A DNA stretch of 64,000 nt from JAIYDQ01 sp034408855 (GCA_034408855.1 JAWXCK010000074.1:1-64000); one strand, 5' to 3'. Shown: positions 27,875-37,046, numbered from the stretch's first letter. Notes: generated by a model from the letters alone, not told the origin. Numbers and translations: made by a program.

Positions 27875-29280
27875 AGGTCATTGTTGTGGGAGGAGGGTTG
27901 GCGGGGATCGCTGCGGCCCTTTCTCTTTCGTCGAGCGGTTATCAGGTGACGTTATTGGAAGCTCGCAGTCGACTTGGCGGTCGCGCTGCTTCGTTTGACG
28001 ATCGCATCTCCGAGCAATCGGTCGACTATTGCCAACATGTAGGAATGGCTTGCTGTACGAATCTCGTTAAGTTTCTAGAGCTAACGAATATCGCATCGAC
28101 TTGGACTCGACAAGATGAGCTTCACTTTTTTTCGGCGTCAGGAAAGCACTTGCCGATTCGCGCTGCACCACTTCCTGCGCCGCTCCATTTGGTCGGACTC
28201 TTGTTGCGTTGGCCAGACTTGCGATGGGATGAACGACTGCGTATCGCGTCAGGAATTTTTCGCTTGATGCGAATAAAGCCTTCGATCAATCTCAATCAAA
28301 TCCTAGCCATCGATTGGCTTCGATCAATTGAGCAAACGCCTTCGACAATTGCCAAATTTTGGGCGACGATTCTCGTTAGCGCGCTCGGAGAACAGATCGA
28401 TCGAGTGACGTTAGGAGCAACGCGCAAAGTTCTCATCGATGGTTTCGCTGCCAACCGTTCGGCGTTTCATCTCTTGGTTCCTCAACTACCATTGTCAACA
28501 CTCGTCAGCGAAAAGGCTAAGCAGAAGCTCGTCGAAAACGGCGTCGATGTTCGATTGGCGTCTCCCGTTCAATCCCTTAATTGGAATGGTTCACACTGCA
28601 GCGGCGTACAACTTCGCGATCTCTCGAAGCTCGAAGCCGACCATATCGTTTTGGCCGTTCCGTGGCGTGGGATAGGTAGATTGCTCGATGCCCGTTTAGA
28701 CAAGATTCCCGATCCCGTTCGGCAGTGGAACGAAGAATATGTCGAGCTTGATTCATCGCCGATTACCGGAGTCCATACCTGGTGGGACCAAGCTTGGTTG
28801 GATCAACCCCACGCGATTCTGATCGATCGACTCTGCCAATGGATATTTGGACCACCTGAGATTTCTTCCAGTCATCGTGGCGAGTACTACTATCAGGTCG
28901 TGATCAGCGGTTCTCGACAACTCCCGCATGGCGACCAAGAAGCCATTTTGGCGGCCGTCGTCGACGATATTCGGACGGTTTTCCCCAAAGCGATCGAGGC
29001 GAAGTTCTTACGTGGCAAAGTGGTTACCGACCCGCATTCCGTATTTAGCTTAGGTATAGACCATCAAGTGTCTAGACCGAATGTCGATTTGTTTGCCGAT
29101 TCGCGACTTTGGCTAGCGGGCGATTGGACAAATACAGGCTGGCCAGCCACGATGGAAGGTGCTATTCGATCGGGGTTTCAGGCGACAGAAAAAATCACCG
29201 AATACGATGGTCGAGCTCAGCGCTGGGTCGCCGAAGACCTTCCGCGCGGTTGGTTATCGTCGTTGCTGATTCGCACTTGA
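27871..29280 (+). CDS. hpnE: Hydroxysqualene dehydroxylase HpnE
   Basis: 469 residues; ATG at 27871 overlaps the hpnD stop by 4 bp. FAD-binding Rossmann motif VVGGGLAGIAAALSL at the very N-terminus, then LLEARSRLGGRAASF, and a C-terminal FAD contact WLAGDWTNTGWPATMEGA. It belongs to the amine-oxidase/phytoene-desaturase fold and reduces hydroxysqualene to squalene. The unconserved leader seen in a longer frame from 27781 is simply overlap with hpnD. Position after hpnC and hpnD completes the three-step route from farnesyl diphosphate to squalene. Confidence 0.94.
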   Translation: MKVIVVGGGLAGIAAALSLSSSGYQVTLLEARSRLGGRAASFDDRISEQSVDYCQHVGMACCTNLVKFLELTNIASTWTRQDELHFFSASGKHLPIRAAPLPAPLHLVGLLLRWPDLRWDERLRIASGIFRLMRIKPSINLNQILAIDWLRSIEQTPSTIAKFWATILVSALGEQIDRVTLGATRKVLIDGFAANRSAFHLLVPQLPLSTLVSEKAKQKLVENGVDVRLASPVQSLNWNGSHCSGVQLRDLSKLEADHIVLAVPWRGIGRLLDARLDKIPDPVRQWNEEYVELDSSPITGVHTWWDQAWLDQPHAILIDRLCQWIFGPPEISSSHRGEYYYQVVISGSRQLPHGDQEAILAAVVDDIRTVFPKAIEAKFLRGKVVTDPHSVFSLGIDHQVSRPNVDLFADSRLWLAGDWTNTGWPATMEGAIRSGFQATEKITEYDGRAQRWVAEDLPRGWLSSLLIRT

Positions 29281-29363
29281 AGCGATTGTCGGTATAATGA
29301 AGTGCCTTGAAGGCTGAGTACGAAGTCGTACCAAGCATACTTCCCATTTTAGGAGATTGACCT

Positions 29364-29573
29364 TTGGATTGGCAAACGATCGTCGCGTTAATCTGCGTTT
29401 CATTCGCAGGCGTAGCTCTGCTACCACGCGTGCTCGCGTTGCTGAGGTCCGATGGCAGCACGGGGTGTGGAAGCTGCGGTGGTTGTTCGACCGATCGCAC
29501 GAAAGTCGTACAGAAGCCGATGGTCGATCTCAACGACATTGCCGACCGACGCCAGTCTTCCAAAAGCTCGTAA
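29364..29573 (+). CDS. Small Cys-rich single-pass membrane protein (FeoB-associated-like)
   Basis: 69 residues from a TTG with AGGAG at 29351-29355. One membrane helix (about residues 5-24) is followed by a cluster GCGSCGGCSTD, as in the FeoB-associated Cys-rich membrane protein family. No feoA or feoB is in this window. The Cys group could bind metal or an iron-sulfur centre on the cytoplasmic face, but this is not shown. It lies 83 bp after hpnE. Confidence 0.7.
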   Translation: MDWQTIVALICVSFAGVALLPRVLALLRSDGSTGCGSCGGCSTDRTKVVQKPMVDLNDIADRRQSSKSS

Positions 29574-29580
29574 AATCCAG

Positions 29581-30849
29581 CTAACGAGTTCGTTCTAAGA
29601 CTTTGATTTCGATATTGTCAAAACTTGCCGAGCCCACCGCACCAAATAGACCGAGCATGACAATAGCTTCGCGGCTTTCGGGTGGAATGGCAATCGTTGA
29701 TTCCGACTTCTGCCACGCAAGATCACCCACAAAAGGGCCTAACCAGTTGTAGCCAATCTGATTCCGATTTTCATCGAGAAATTGCAGTACCAAAAATGGT
29801 TGTTCTTCCCAAGCGGCCCCGATCTTAACACCCGATGTTGTCACATCACAAGCGAATTTCAATTTGGTAACGACGCGACCGTCGAGCGGCAAGCCTTGCA
29901 AGAGAATCGATGGACTGCCTTGCGTCTCGTTGGCGAATTTTACAACTTTCTTTCCGGACAAAGCGTGCGAATCGCTCGTCAATTTCGCACCGAAATCGTA
30001 GTACCAATTAGGAATAAAATCGCCAGTCGCTTCAGCTTCGAAATCACCGTTCATCAACGATGGATGCGCGGGATCGACACGGTCTTTCCGTCGAGCTTCG
30101 GCGGCTCCTGTCATCGGTACGAACAGCGTTGGACGCGCGTATACGGGGATGAGTCGATCGCCTTGCTTTCGAAAGACACGTAACAATTGTTGGTAGCGTG
30201 AACCAACAGGAATCGCCATCAAGCCGCCATCTTTGAGCTGATCGACTAGCGGCTGTGGCGGCTCGTCGGGCGAGCACGTTACGATGATCTTGTCGAACGG
30301 CGCATGTTCGATCCAACCTTGAAATCCATCGCCAGCTTTTGTGGTGATGTTCTTGTAGCCAAGCCTCGTAAGCAATTTCGTTGTCGACGCGGCTAACTCT
30401 TCGACGATCTCAATCGTGTAAACATGATCGACCAAAGGACTTAAAACAGCAGCTTGATAACCACTACCCGTTCCGATCTCCAGCACTTTATCGGTTTTTT
30501 CTGTCTGAAGCACCTCGGTCATCAACGCAACGATAAAAGGGCTGCTAATCGTTTGAGCTTCGCCAATCGGCAAGGCTCGATCGAGGTACGCTTGATCGCG
30601 GACCGCCAATGGGACGAATTCATGACGAGGCGTTGCGGCGATCGCTCGCAAAACCGATTCGCTCTTGATACCCCCCGGTTTCAGGATCGTTTCGATCAAA
30701 CGCAGCCGCGCGCTTTCGGTCGTATCCTTTGCGACATTATCTTGAGCATGGCTGCGAGGTAAAAATAGAAACGATACCGCTATAGCCACAACGAAAAGGC
30801 TTCGATTTACAAGTCGCAGTCGTTCAACGTAAAAGGTGCGTGCGTTCAT
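29581..30849 (-). CDS. Secreted protein-L-isoaspartate methyltransferase-like protein with C-terminal beta domain
   Basis: 422 residues. A signal peptide (hydrophobic to about residue 33, cleavage after SHA) precedes a PCMT domain: RHEFVPLAVRDQAYLDRALPIG, QTISSPFIVALMTE, and the SAM loop VLEIGTGSGYQAAVL. IPVGSRYQQLLRV closes that domain. From about residue 265 a second domain begins (NGDFEAEATGDFIPNWYYD), with a jelly-roll pattern of the carbohydrate-binding type and a final FDNIEIKVLER strand. PCMT repairs isoaspartyl residues using SAM and normally acts in the cytoplasm; export would require SAM outside, so the true role may differ. Stop lies 8 bp from that of the convergent small gene. Confidence 0.85.
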   Translation of the reverse strand: MNARTFYVERLRLVNRSLFVVAIAVSFLFLPRSHAQDNVAKDTTESARLRLIETILKPGGIKSESVLRAIAATPRHEFVPLAVRDQAYLDRALPIGEAQTISSPFIVALMTEVLQTEKTDKVLEIGTGSGYQAAVLSPLVDHVYTIEIVEELAASTTKLLTRLGYKNITTKAGDGFQGWIEHAPFDKIIVTCSPDEPPQPLVDQLKDGGLMAIPVGSRYQQLLRVFRKQGDRLIPVYARPTLFVPMTGAAEARRKDRVDPAHPSLMNGDFEAEATGDFIPNWYYDFGAKLTSDSHALSGKKVVKFANETQGSPSILLQGLPLDGRVVTKLKFACDVTTSGVKIGAAWEEQPFLVLQFLDENRNQIGYNWLGPFVGDLAWQKSESTIAIPPESREAIVMLGLFGAVGSASFDNIEIKVLERTR

Positions 30850-31008
30850 GGCTTAGTACAGTCGGAATAGGAAAGATATGACGTGTCTATCGAGGGCGCA
30901 CGGTTTTGTCGTGAAATTTTTGACTTATCGAAGAAGCAACTGAGTTTCAATGTTCGCGCACCCGATGGTATTCATTGGACCAAAGTTCGTAAGCAAGGAA
31001 GCTCGCAA

Positions 31009-31380
31009 ATGTCCGCTTTTTACCGTTTCGCATCCGCGTTAATGTTTGTATCCAGCGTCGTGGTTTCTCAGAACAGCTCTTTTGCTGGCAATCATGAGGC
31101 CAATTTTAATCCGGCAAATCCACGGCCCGATTTTTTGCCGCATACCTTTTATAATAATTGGGTATCGTACCGCGCTCAATACAATCGACCGCATCCAATC
31201 GGCGGTCATATTGCAGCGATTATAGAACCGACCAGCCAAGAGGCGATGGCTTGGCGAATCCATCAGGCGAATGGCGACTACGCATGCAAACGCCCTGGAT
31301 ATGTGCCGCTCTATTATTATCCAAAACCTTGGGAAGCCCTGCCGACGATGGCTCGGCCTAATGCGCCGCTGTTTCCGTAA
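31009..31380 (+). CDS. Secreted hypothetical protein
   Basis: 123 residues from the ATG at 31009, with AAGGAA at 30995-31000; the frame is open from 30883 but that part is not signal-like. A signal peptide (FYRFASALMFVSSVVVS, cleavage near FAG) is followed by a Pro/Tyr/Asn-rich mature part with WRIHQANGDYACKRPGYVPL and a single Cys. Not recognised. It is expected in the periplasm or cell wall. Confidence 0.6.
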   Translation: MSAFYRFASALMFVSSVVVSQNSSFAGNHEANFNPANPRPDFLPHTFYNNWVSYRAQYNRPHPIGGHIAAIIEPTSQEAMAWRIHQANGDYACKRPGYVPLYYYPKPWEALPTMARPNAPLFP

Positions 31381-31401
31381 AACAATCGGCCCCAATTAAC
31401 T

Positions 31402-31427
31402 GGTTCCAAGGCTCTGCCTTGGAACCC
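31402..31427. repeat. Hairpin element of the GGTTCCAAGGCTCTGCC family
   Basis: GGTTCCAAGGC and GCCTTGGAACC are perfect 11-bp arms around TCT. The related form CCCAGGC...GCCTG recurs inside a coding region at 40947-40996. The rest of 31381-31619 holds no supported gene. Confidence 0.8.
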
Positions 31428-31619
31428 ACTTCGTTATACACATCGAGATCGGTAGCCAAAGTGTTGCGGCAAGCAATTTATTGCGTAGCGTTGGTGCACC
31501 GGCTTTAGACGCAACGATGCATATCGCCGGATCGAGGCGGAAGAGTCGCCTAAAGGCTATACACCAGCGCCATGGTCGGCGACTAACAACGAGTGTAGCT
31601 CGCGTTTTCGTGGTGGCGT

Positions 31620-33068
31620 TCAGCTAATAGTGTTTTCAATTCCAGCGCATAGCGCATTGACCAGAAGTTCGAGCTCATGCTCCTCGATCGAGAACGGCGG
31701 AACGATCGGGATGACGTTTCCGAGCGGACGAAGCCAGACGCCGTGCTTTAGAGCTTCGCGACAGACGGTTGCTCCGCGTCGCTCCAAAGTTGGAAGAGGT
31801 CGCTTGGTTACTTTGTCGGCAACCAATTCGACGGCGGCAATGAAACCGACTTGCCGAACATCGCCGACATCGGGATGATCGGAAATCTTCTTGAGCAACT
31901 CCGATAGTCGTTGAGACTTCATCACCAATCTATCGAGCGTCTGCTCTTCTTCGAACACATCTAAGGTAGCTTGGGCAGCAGCGGCTGCCAGCGGATTACC
32001 ACCGTAAGTATGACCATGCTGGAACGCGATGTTGGCCGAATAGTTGCCTAAAAAAGCGTTCCAAATCTGTGAGCTGGCAAGTGTCGCTGACATCGGCAGA
32101 TAGCCGCCTGTTAGCCCTTTTCCGATACACAGCAAGTCAGGCGAGACATTTTCATGTTCACATGCGAACATCTTACCGGTTCGTCCGATTCCCACCGCGA
32201 TCTCGTCAGCAATGAGCAGCGTATCGTACTTATGAGTTAACTCGCGCAACCCCGAAAGAAATCCGGGAGGATGGACTACCATGCCGGCTGCTCCCTGGAC
32301 AAGCGGTTCGACGATCACGGCCGCGACGTTTGCCGCGTGCTGTTTTAATATCGCTTCGTATTGATCAAGGTAGTATTGCGTTAGCGGATTGAATGGAACA
32401 GATGCATGGTTCGCATCGCGACGCTCGTTTGATTGCGCAACACGGATGTCGAGCGATACAGGAAATCGATAACTATCTGGGCACGGACCGCGAAGGACCG
32501 AAAATAAGAGCGGATCGAAAACGGATTTGAAGCGAGTGACGTCGCTAACGCTACATGCGCCTAACGTATCACCGTGATAGCTGTTACCGACGGCTAAAAA
32601 CGTATTCCGATTTGGCTGAGGCTCCGGACACTGACGCCAAAATTGAAACGCCATTTTCATCGCGACTTCTACCGCCGATGCTCCGTCGCTACTAAAAAAA
32701 ACGTGATTCAATCCAACTGGTGAAAGATCGACCAGTCGTTTTGCCAATTGGATCGTCGCCGGATGGCTCATCCCGAGCGAGGTAACATGAGCAACTTGCG
32801 ACAACTGCCGAACGATCGCGGCATCGATCTTGGGATGCGTATGTCCATGGACGTTGCACCATAACGAGCTTGCCCCGTCTAATATTTTTTGGCCGTCGAT
32901 CGTCGTAAGCCAACAGCCCTTAGCCGATTCGATGATCAAGCCATCGTATTCAGCCATCTGCGAAAACGCATGCCATACGATCTCGCGATCCCATTTTCGA
33001 AGGTCGTCTAGTGACGGAGAACCGCTGTCGAGCTGCTCCGTTCGTCCAGCAATCGGAACAAGCGTCAT
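31620..33068 (-). CDS. bioA: Adenosylmethionine-8-amino-7-oxononanoate aminotransferase (BioA)
   Basis: 482 residues from the ATG at 33068; a TTG at 33107 would overlap the upstream gene by about 35 bp and is less likely. It uses PLP and SAM as amino donor to make diaminopelargonate in biotin synthesis. Motifs: WHAFSQMAEYDGLIIESA, LWCNVHGHTHPKID, FFSSDGASAVEVAMKMAF, LLIADEIAVGIGRTGKMFA and the PLP lysine in GKGLTGGYLPMSATL. GHTYGGNPLAAAAA follows. No other biotin genes are nearby. Length is slightly above the usual 430. Confidence 0.93.
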   Translation of the reverse strand: MTLVPIAGRTEQLDSGSPSLDDLRKWDREIVWHAFSQMAEYDGLIIESAKGCWLTTIDGQKILDGASSLWCNVHGHTHPKIDAAIVRQLSQVAHVTSLGMSHPATIQLAKRLVDLSPVGLNHVFFSSDGASAVEVAMKMAFQFWRQCPEPQPNRNTFLAVGNSYHGDTLGACSVSDVTRFKSVFDPLLFSVLRGPCPDSYRFPVSLDIRVAQSNERRDANHASVPFNPLTQYYLDQYEAILKQHAANVAAVIVEPLVQGAAGMVVHPPGFLSGLRELTHKYDTLLIADEIAVGIGRTGKMFACEHENVSPDLLCIGKGLTGGYLPMSATLASSQIWNAFLGNYSANIAFQHGHTYGGNPLAAAAAQATLDVFEEEQTLDRLVMKSQRLSELLKKISDHPDVGDVRQVGFIAAVELVADKVTKRPLPTLERRGATVCREALKHGVWLRPLGNVIPIVPPFSIEEHELELLVNALCAGIENTIS

Positions 33069-33072
33069 GGCA

Positions 33073-33363
33073 CTACCATTTGACCTGGACACTTGCACCG
33101 AGACCAACGCCGAGCATCATCGAGGCCGAATCGCCTACCAAGCAGAGGCGAAGCGGGCTATCGAGAGCCGCGATGGCGATGAGCGTCATTGCGGGCTGAT
33201 CGTGGTCGGCAGGAAACAAGCCGAACGTTTCATGCTCGTCGTCGACAATAATTCGAGCCGTTTCATCGCGTGGTACTTTGCTAAGCTGTACAGTCCCGAT
33301 ATCTGTCACGAGATCTCCGCTCGAAGTGACCTCGATTATCTTTCCCTTGATCGTTTCCGACAT
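33073..33363 (-). CDS. Small protein resembling the C-terminal domain of SAM hydroxide adenosyltransferases
   Basis: 96 residues, ending 4 bp before the bioA start and surely in the same transcript. GKIIEVTSSGDLVTDIG and the later LCLVGDSASMMLGVGLGASV match the small beta-barrel C-terminal domain of SAM hydrolase/chlorinase-type proteins (GxVxxxDxFGNLxTNI and a serine-glycine-rich end). The large N-terminal catalytic domain is missing, so no catalysis is expected alone. Proximity to a SAM-consuming enzyme suggests binding of an adenosyl compound, which is inference. Confidence 0.65.
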   Translation of the reverse strand: MSETIKGKIIEVTSSGDLVTDIGTVQLSKVPRDETARIIVDDEHETFGLFPADHDQPAMTLIAIAALDSPLRLCLVGDSASMMLGVGLGASVQVKW

Positions 33364-33499
33364 CTTGATTTACCTTGGAAATGACTTTACCGCGTTCGAA
33401 CCGCGTCGAGCGACAAACGTGAAATCATTCTAGCAAAAAATCTTAAGGTTGGTTCGCAAGTTCGACTGTCCCACGCTGGAGTCGAACTAGGTGGGCATC

Positions 33500-35095
33500 T
33501 CAGACATCATGCGGGCTCAATCGACTAGGGCTCCGAATCCCTTTCTCGGCTGCGATACGATTTACGGCATTCAACATTGCCAAAATCGTCGACTCGACGG
33601 TATCGGTCGAAAGCCCGATGCCACGATAAGACTGACCTTCGTGCTCGATTTCGACGGTTACTTCACCTTGGGCATCACGTCCTAAGGTTGCACTGCGAAC
33701 GCGATAGTCACGGCATACAACTTTAATACCGGTAATCCGTTCGACCGCCCAAAAGGCCGCATCGATCGGACCATCCCCTTGCTGAACTTCTTCGGAAAAC
33801 TCCTGATCTCCGTGTCGCAAGGTCAACTGAACTTTCGGCAGCACCCCTGTTCCACTGCTTACACGAAACGAGACGAGCGACCAAAACTCTTGGACTTTGC
33901 CGCTGATTTGCTTTTGAATCAAGGCCGTAATATCGCCGTCGTAGATTTCCTTTTTCTTATCGGCCAAGATCTTGAACTGGTCGAAGACTTCTTGCAATTG
34001 AAGGGCCGTCAAATGAAAGCCAAGAAACTTCGCTCGATCGGCTAAGGCCGCGCGACCACTATGTTTCCCCAGTACCAAATCGGTCTTGAGGAATCCGACG
34101 TCTTCGGGATTCATGATTTCATAAGTGCGAGCATCCTTGAGCATTCCATCTTGATGAATGCCAGCTTCATGTGCAAACGCGTTTCGTCCGACAATCGCCT
34201 TGTTGCGCTGTACCTCAAGCCCCGTAATCTTGCTCAACAATCGACTCGTCGGCACTAACCTTTTGGTCACGATGCCGGTCGTACATTGGTACTTGTCGAA
34301 CCGGGTTTTCATCGCCATCACGATTTCTTCGAGCGAGCAATTTCCTGCGCGTTCGCCGATTCCATTGATGGTGCACTCGATCTGCCCTGCCCCACCCTGA
34401 ACGGCGGCGAGCGAATTGGCGACGGCTAGTCCTAAGTCATCGTGGCAATGCACGCTGATAATGGCTCGATCGATATTCGGCACGCGATCGAATAACAAGC
34501 GAATTCGCTCGTACATTTCCAGCGGAGTCGTGTAGCCGACGGTGTCTGGGATATTGATCGTCGTTGCTCCCGCATTGATCGCGGCTTCAACGACTTCGCA
34601 AAGAAAATCATGTTCCGTTCGAGCGGCATCTTCGGGTGAAAACTCGATGTCGTCACAATAACGATGCCCTCGTTCAATCCCGGCGACGGCTCGAGCGACC
34701 AACTCTTCTCGCGTCATCCTTAGTTTGAATTCGCGATGAATTGCGCTCGTCGCCAAAAAAATGTGAAGCCGTGGACTCTCCGCATTCTTCAAGGCTTCCC
34801 AGGCCCGATCGATATCGGCATCATTGCAGCGTGCCAAACCACAGATGGTGACCCCGCGGATATTTTGAGCAATGTCGCGCACCGACTCAAAATCGCCCGG
34901 CGAGGCGATGGGAAATCCCGCTTCGATAATGTCGACTCCGAGATCGGTCAGAGCTTGCGCAATCTCCATCTTCTCGGCGGCGTTCATACTCGCGCCAGGT
35001 GATTGCTCGCCGTCTCGCAACGTGGTGTCAAATATTCGAATTCGACGCGGTGGACAGCCGTCACCGGTTGTCTCCGCTTGGGTTTCCATGGTCAT
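33500..35095 (-). CDS. leuA: 2-isopropylmalate synthase
   Basis: 531 residues; first committed step of leucine synthesis, condensing acetyl-CoA with 2-ketoisovalerate. DTTLRDGEQSPGASM binds the metal and starts the TIM barrel. HCHDDLGLAVANSLAAVQGGA, NGIGERAGN and the HEAGIHQDGMLKD hinge region follow. The C-terminal regulatory domain (about 390-515) mediates leucine feedback in this family. Start candidates are the ATG at 35095 or 35089; a TTG at 35116 is less likely. The end (RSPSRLSPHDV) carries a short unconserved tail. Confidence 0.95.
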   Translation of the reverse strand: MTMETQAETTGDGCPPRRIRIFDTTLRDGEQSPGASMNAAEKMEIAQALTDLGVDIIEAGFPIASPGDFESVRDIAQNIRGVTICGLARCNDADIDRAWEALKNAESPRLHIFLATSAIHREFKLRMTREELVARAVAGIERGHRYCDDIEFSPEDAARTEHDFLCEVVEAAINAGATTINIPDTVGYTTPLEMYERIRLLFDRVPNIDRAIISVHCHDDLGLAVANSLAAVQGGAGQIECTINGIGERAGNCSLEEIVMAMKTRFDKYQCTTGIVTKRLVPTSRLLSKITGLEVQRNKAIVGRNAFAHEAGIHQDGMLKDARTYEIMNPEDVGFLKTDLVLGKHSGRAALADRAKFLGFHLTALQLQEVFDQFKILADKKKEIYDGDITALIQKQISGKVQEFWSLVSFRVSSGTGVLPKVQLTLRHGDQEFSEEVQQGDGPIDAAFWAVERITGIKVVCRDYRVRSATLGRDAQGEVTVEIEHEGQSYRGIGLSTDTVESTILAMLNAVNRIAAEKGIRSPSRLSPHDV

Positions 35096-35271
35096 TTCGC
35101 AGTCTTTCTGGGCCAAATCTCATCTGGTTACATAGTGTACTGAGTTTAGCTGATGACGCGAGTCGACCGCCGAAGGTTCAGAATGGCTGTAATTCCAAGA
35201 GAGGAACGCTTTTGAGTGGCTTCGAATTGTAAAACAGTGAAGATCGCAAGCTGAAAGCTTAGGCCACTTTA

Positions 35272-36054
35272 TTAGTATTCGTCGCTGTTCTCTTGTTTTT
35301 TGGCCGGGAGAATGGGGCGAGTCGTTCGAGTTCGCCGGTTTATTTGTTCGTTGGAATTGTCGGCGAGCAAGTCGTGTCCTGGATCGCGGCGCTGAAAAAC
35401 CTGCTCTAAGTCGTTCAATTCGTAGATCGTTTTAACGACGGCAGCAATCGAACGCGATTCTAGTTTTTCATACAGTTTTTGACGGCGGGCTTCGATCGTT
35501 CGCTGACTCACGCCGAGCCGATTGGCAATGGTTTTGTTCGGTAGCCCCTCCATCAACATGTGAAGGACCGCCGCCTCGCGTTCGGTGACTTGGCTCCATA
35601 GTCGGTAAAGATTTTCGTAGCGTTGGTTCTGACGCTGTATTCGTAAACTCTCTGAGGCTAACCGAGAAAAAGCCGTCTGAAAGCGCGCGTCATCCGCTGT
35701 CTGCTCGACGTAACTATAGAGGCCCATTTGTATCCATTCGACGACCGTTTCAGCAGGAATCTTATGCCCAACGCTTAGGATTACCGGAAGTCGAGCATTC
35801 ACGATGATTTTGTGGATAAGCCGCTCGCAAGCTTGTACCGAATGGTACGGATTCTCGCGACTGGCGAATTCGATGACGACCGGACGCCCAGGCTCCCATT
35901 CAGCTATTTCTTCGACATCTGGCCCCGAAGTGCCATCGGTAAACTGAAACGAAAGGAACGGCGATGAGCAGCGTTCTGTTCGCTCGAAAGTCGAAATCGG
36001 CTGTCCAATCCAGACAGCATGCAAAGGATATTTTAGTGCCTCGTTCTCATTCAC
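35272..36054 (-). CDS. LuxR-family regulator with degenerate receiver-like domain
   Basis: 260 residues. The C-terminus has a complete LuxR-type helix-turn-helix (about 150-215): TEREAAVLHMLMEGLPNKTI, ANRLGVSQRTIEARRQKLYEKL. The N-terminal 130 residues look receiver-like in pattern (strand PVVIEFA, later LPVILSVGH and LYSYVEQ) but the position of the phosphorylated Asp holds Glu and Phe residues, so classical phosphorylation is unlikely. It probably acts as a phosphorylation-independent or partner-controlled transcription factor. Divergent from queC; a perfect inverted repeat lies between them and may be its operator. Confidence 0.8.
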   Translation of the reverse strand: MNENEALKYPLHAVWIGQPISTFERTERCSSPFLSFQFTDGTSGPDVEEIAEWEPGRPVVIEFASRENPYHSVQACERLIHKIIVNARLPVILSVGHKIPAETVVEWIQMGLYSYVEQTADDARFQTAFSRLASESLRIQRQNQRYENLYRLWSQVTEREAAVLHMLMEGLPNKTIANRLGVSQRTIEARRQKLYEKLESRSIAAVVKTIYELNDLEQVFQRRDPGHDLLADNSNEQINRRTRTTRPILPAKKQENSDEY

Positions 36055-36106
36055 CTTAAACTCTCATGGTTAGTCGAGTTCTTCTATTTGTAGCGGGAAA
36101 CGCCGT

Positions 36107-36167
36107 ATCGCATAGCTAGAATGCCACTAAAGAACGACAAATTCGCATAAATTTCCAGCTATGCGAT
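36107..36167. promoter_or_regulatory. Inverted repeat in a divergent promoter region, possible operator
   Basis: ATCGCATAGCT (36107-36117) and AGCTATGCGAT (36157-36167) are perfect 11-bp inverted arms separated by 39 bases, between the LuxR-type gene (start 36054) and queC (start 36318). They could be paired binding sites for the regulator or a stem in the queC leader. Confidence 0.5.
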
Positions 36168-36317
36168 TTTAGCACCCCTAACAGCGCCACACAAATTTGC
36201 AGTATCCGGATATTTCGCTAGGTGCCAACTAGCCGTGACAAATCCGGACTGGCTACCTACGCTATCAGATTAACTCGGTTAAGTCCCAACGACTCATTCC
36301 TTGATATCTTAAGATGT

Positions 36318-37046
36318 ATGGCCACTACCTCCCAAATTTCGAAGCCCGCCATTGTCTTGCTCAGCGGTGGTCTCGATTCCGCAACCGTACTGGCCATGGC
36401 AATTCGAGATGGTTTTCGCCCCTTTGCAATGAGTTTTCGATATGGCCAGCGCCATCAATCCGAACTTGACCGAGCCAATCAAATCGTCGCCACGCAAAAC
36501 GTTGTCGAGCACATCATTGTCGATATCGACTTGGGAATCTTCGGCGGCTCGGCCCTTACCGACGATCGATTAGTCGTCCCCAAAGGCGATACGATCGAAG
36601 CGATTGGCAAGCAAATCCCGATAACCTATGTACCTGCTCGGAACACCGTTTTTCTTTCCTTTGCGTTAGCCTGGGCGGAAGTCGTCGGTGCCCGCGACAT
36701 TTTCATCGGTGTCAACGCGCTCGATTACAGCGGATATCCCGACTGTCGCCCGGAGTATATTTCGGCATACGAACGGATGGCGAATCTAGCAACCAAAGTC
36801 GGTGCCGAATATAGCTCGACTGGACTTGGTGAACCCATTCGGATTCGAACACCGTTGATTGCGATGACCAAAGCCGAGATCATCCGAACGGGTCTCGATT
36901 TAGGCGTCGATTACTCGCTCACCTTTTCGTGCTACGATCCCGTCGATGGCCAATTCGCCTGTGGGCATTGCGATGCATGCTTGCTTCGTCTTCGCGGTTT
37001 CGAGCAAAATGGCATTCCTGATCCGACATGTTACGCAACCTCCTAA
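36318..37046 (+). CDS. queC: 7-cyano-7-deazaguanine synthase (QueC)
   Basis: 242 residues from the ATG at 36318; the frame is open to 36222 without conserved sequence. The P-loop SGGLDSATVLAMAI is the PP-loop ATP-pyrophosphatase motif. VPARNTVFLSFALAWAE and INALDYSGYPDCRPEY-like sequence (VNALDYSGYPDCR) identify QueC. The C-terminal Cys group CYDPVDGQFACGHCDACLLR supplies the zinc ligands. It converts carboxydeazaguanine to preQ0 for queuosine. No other queuosine genes are near. The next gene begins on the base after the stop. Confidence 0.95.
   Translation: MATTSQISKPAIVLLSGGLDSATVLAMAIRDGFRPFAMSFRYGQRHQSELDRANQIVATQNVVEHIIVDIDLGIFGGSALTDDRLVVPKGDTIEAIGKQIPITYVPARNTVFLSFALAWAEVVGARDIFIGVNALDYSGYPDCRPEYISAYERMANLATKVGAEYSSTGLGEPIRIRTPLIAMTKAEIIRTGLDLGVDYSLTFSCYDPVDGQFACGHCDACLLRLRGFEQNGIPDPTCYATS

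Noticed and set aside
33430..33500. tRNA-like stretch near GGTTCGCAAGTTCGACTGTC
   Set aside because: The GTTCGA segment is present but no acceptor or anticodon stem can be folded.
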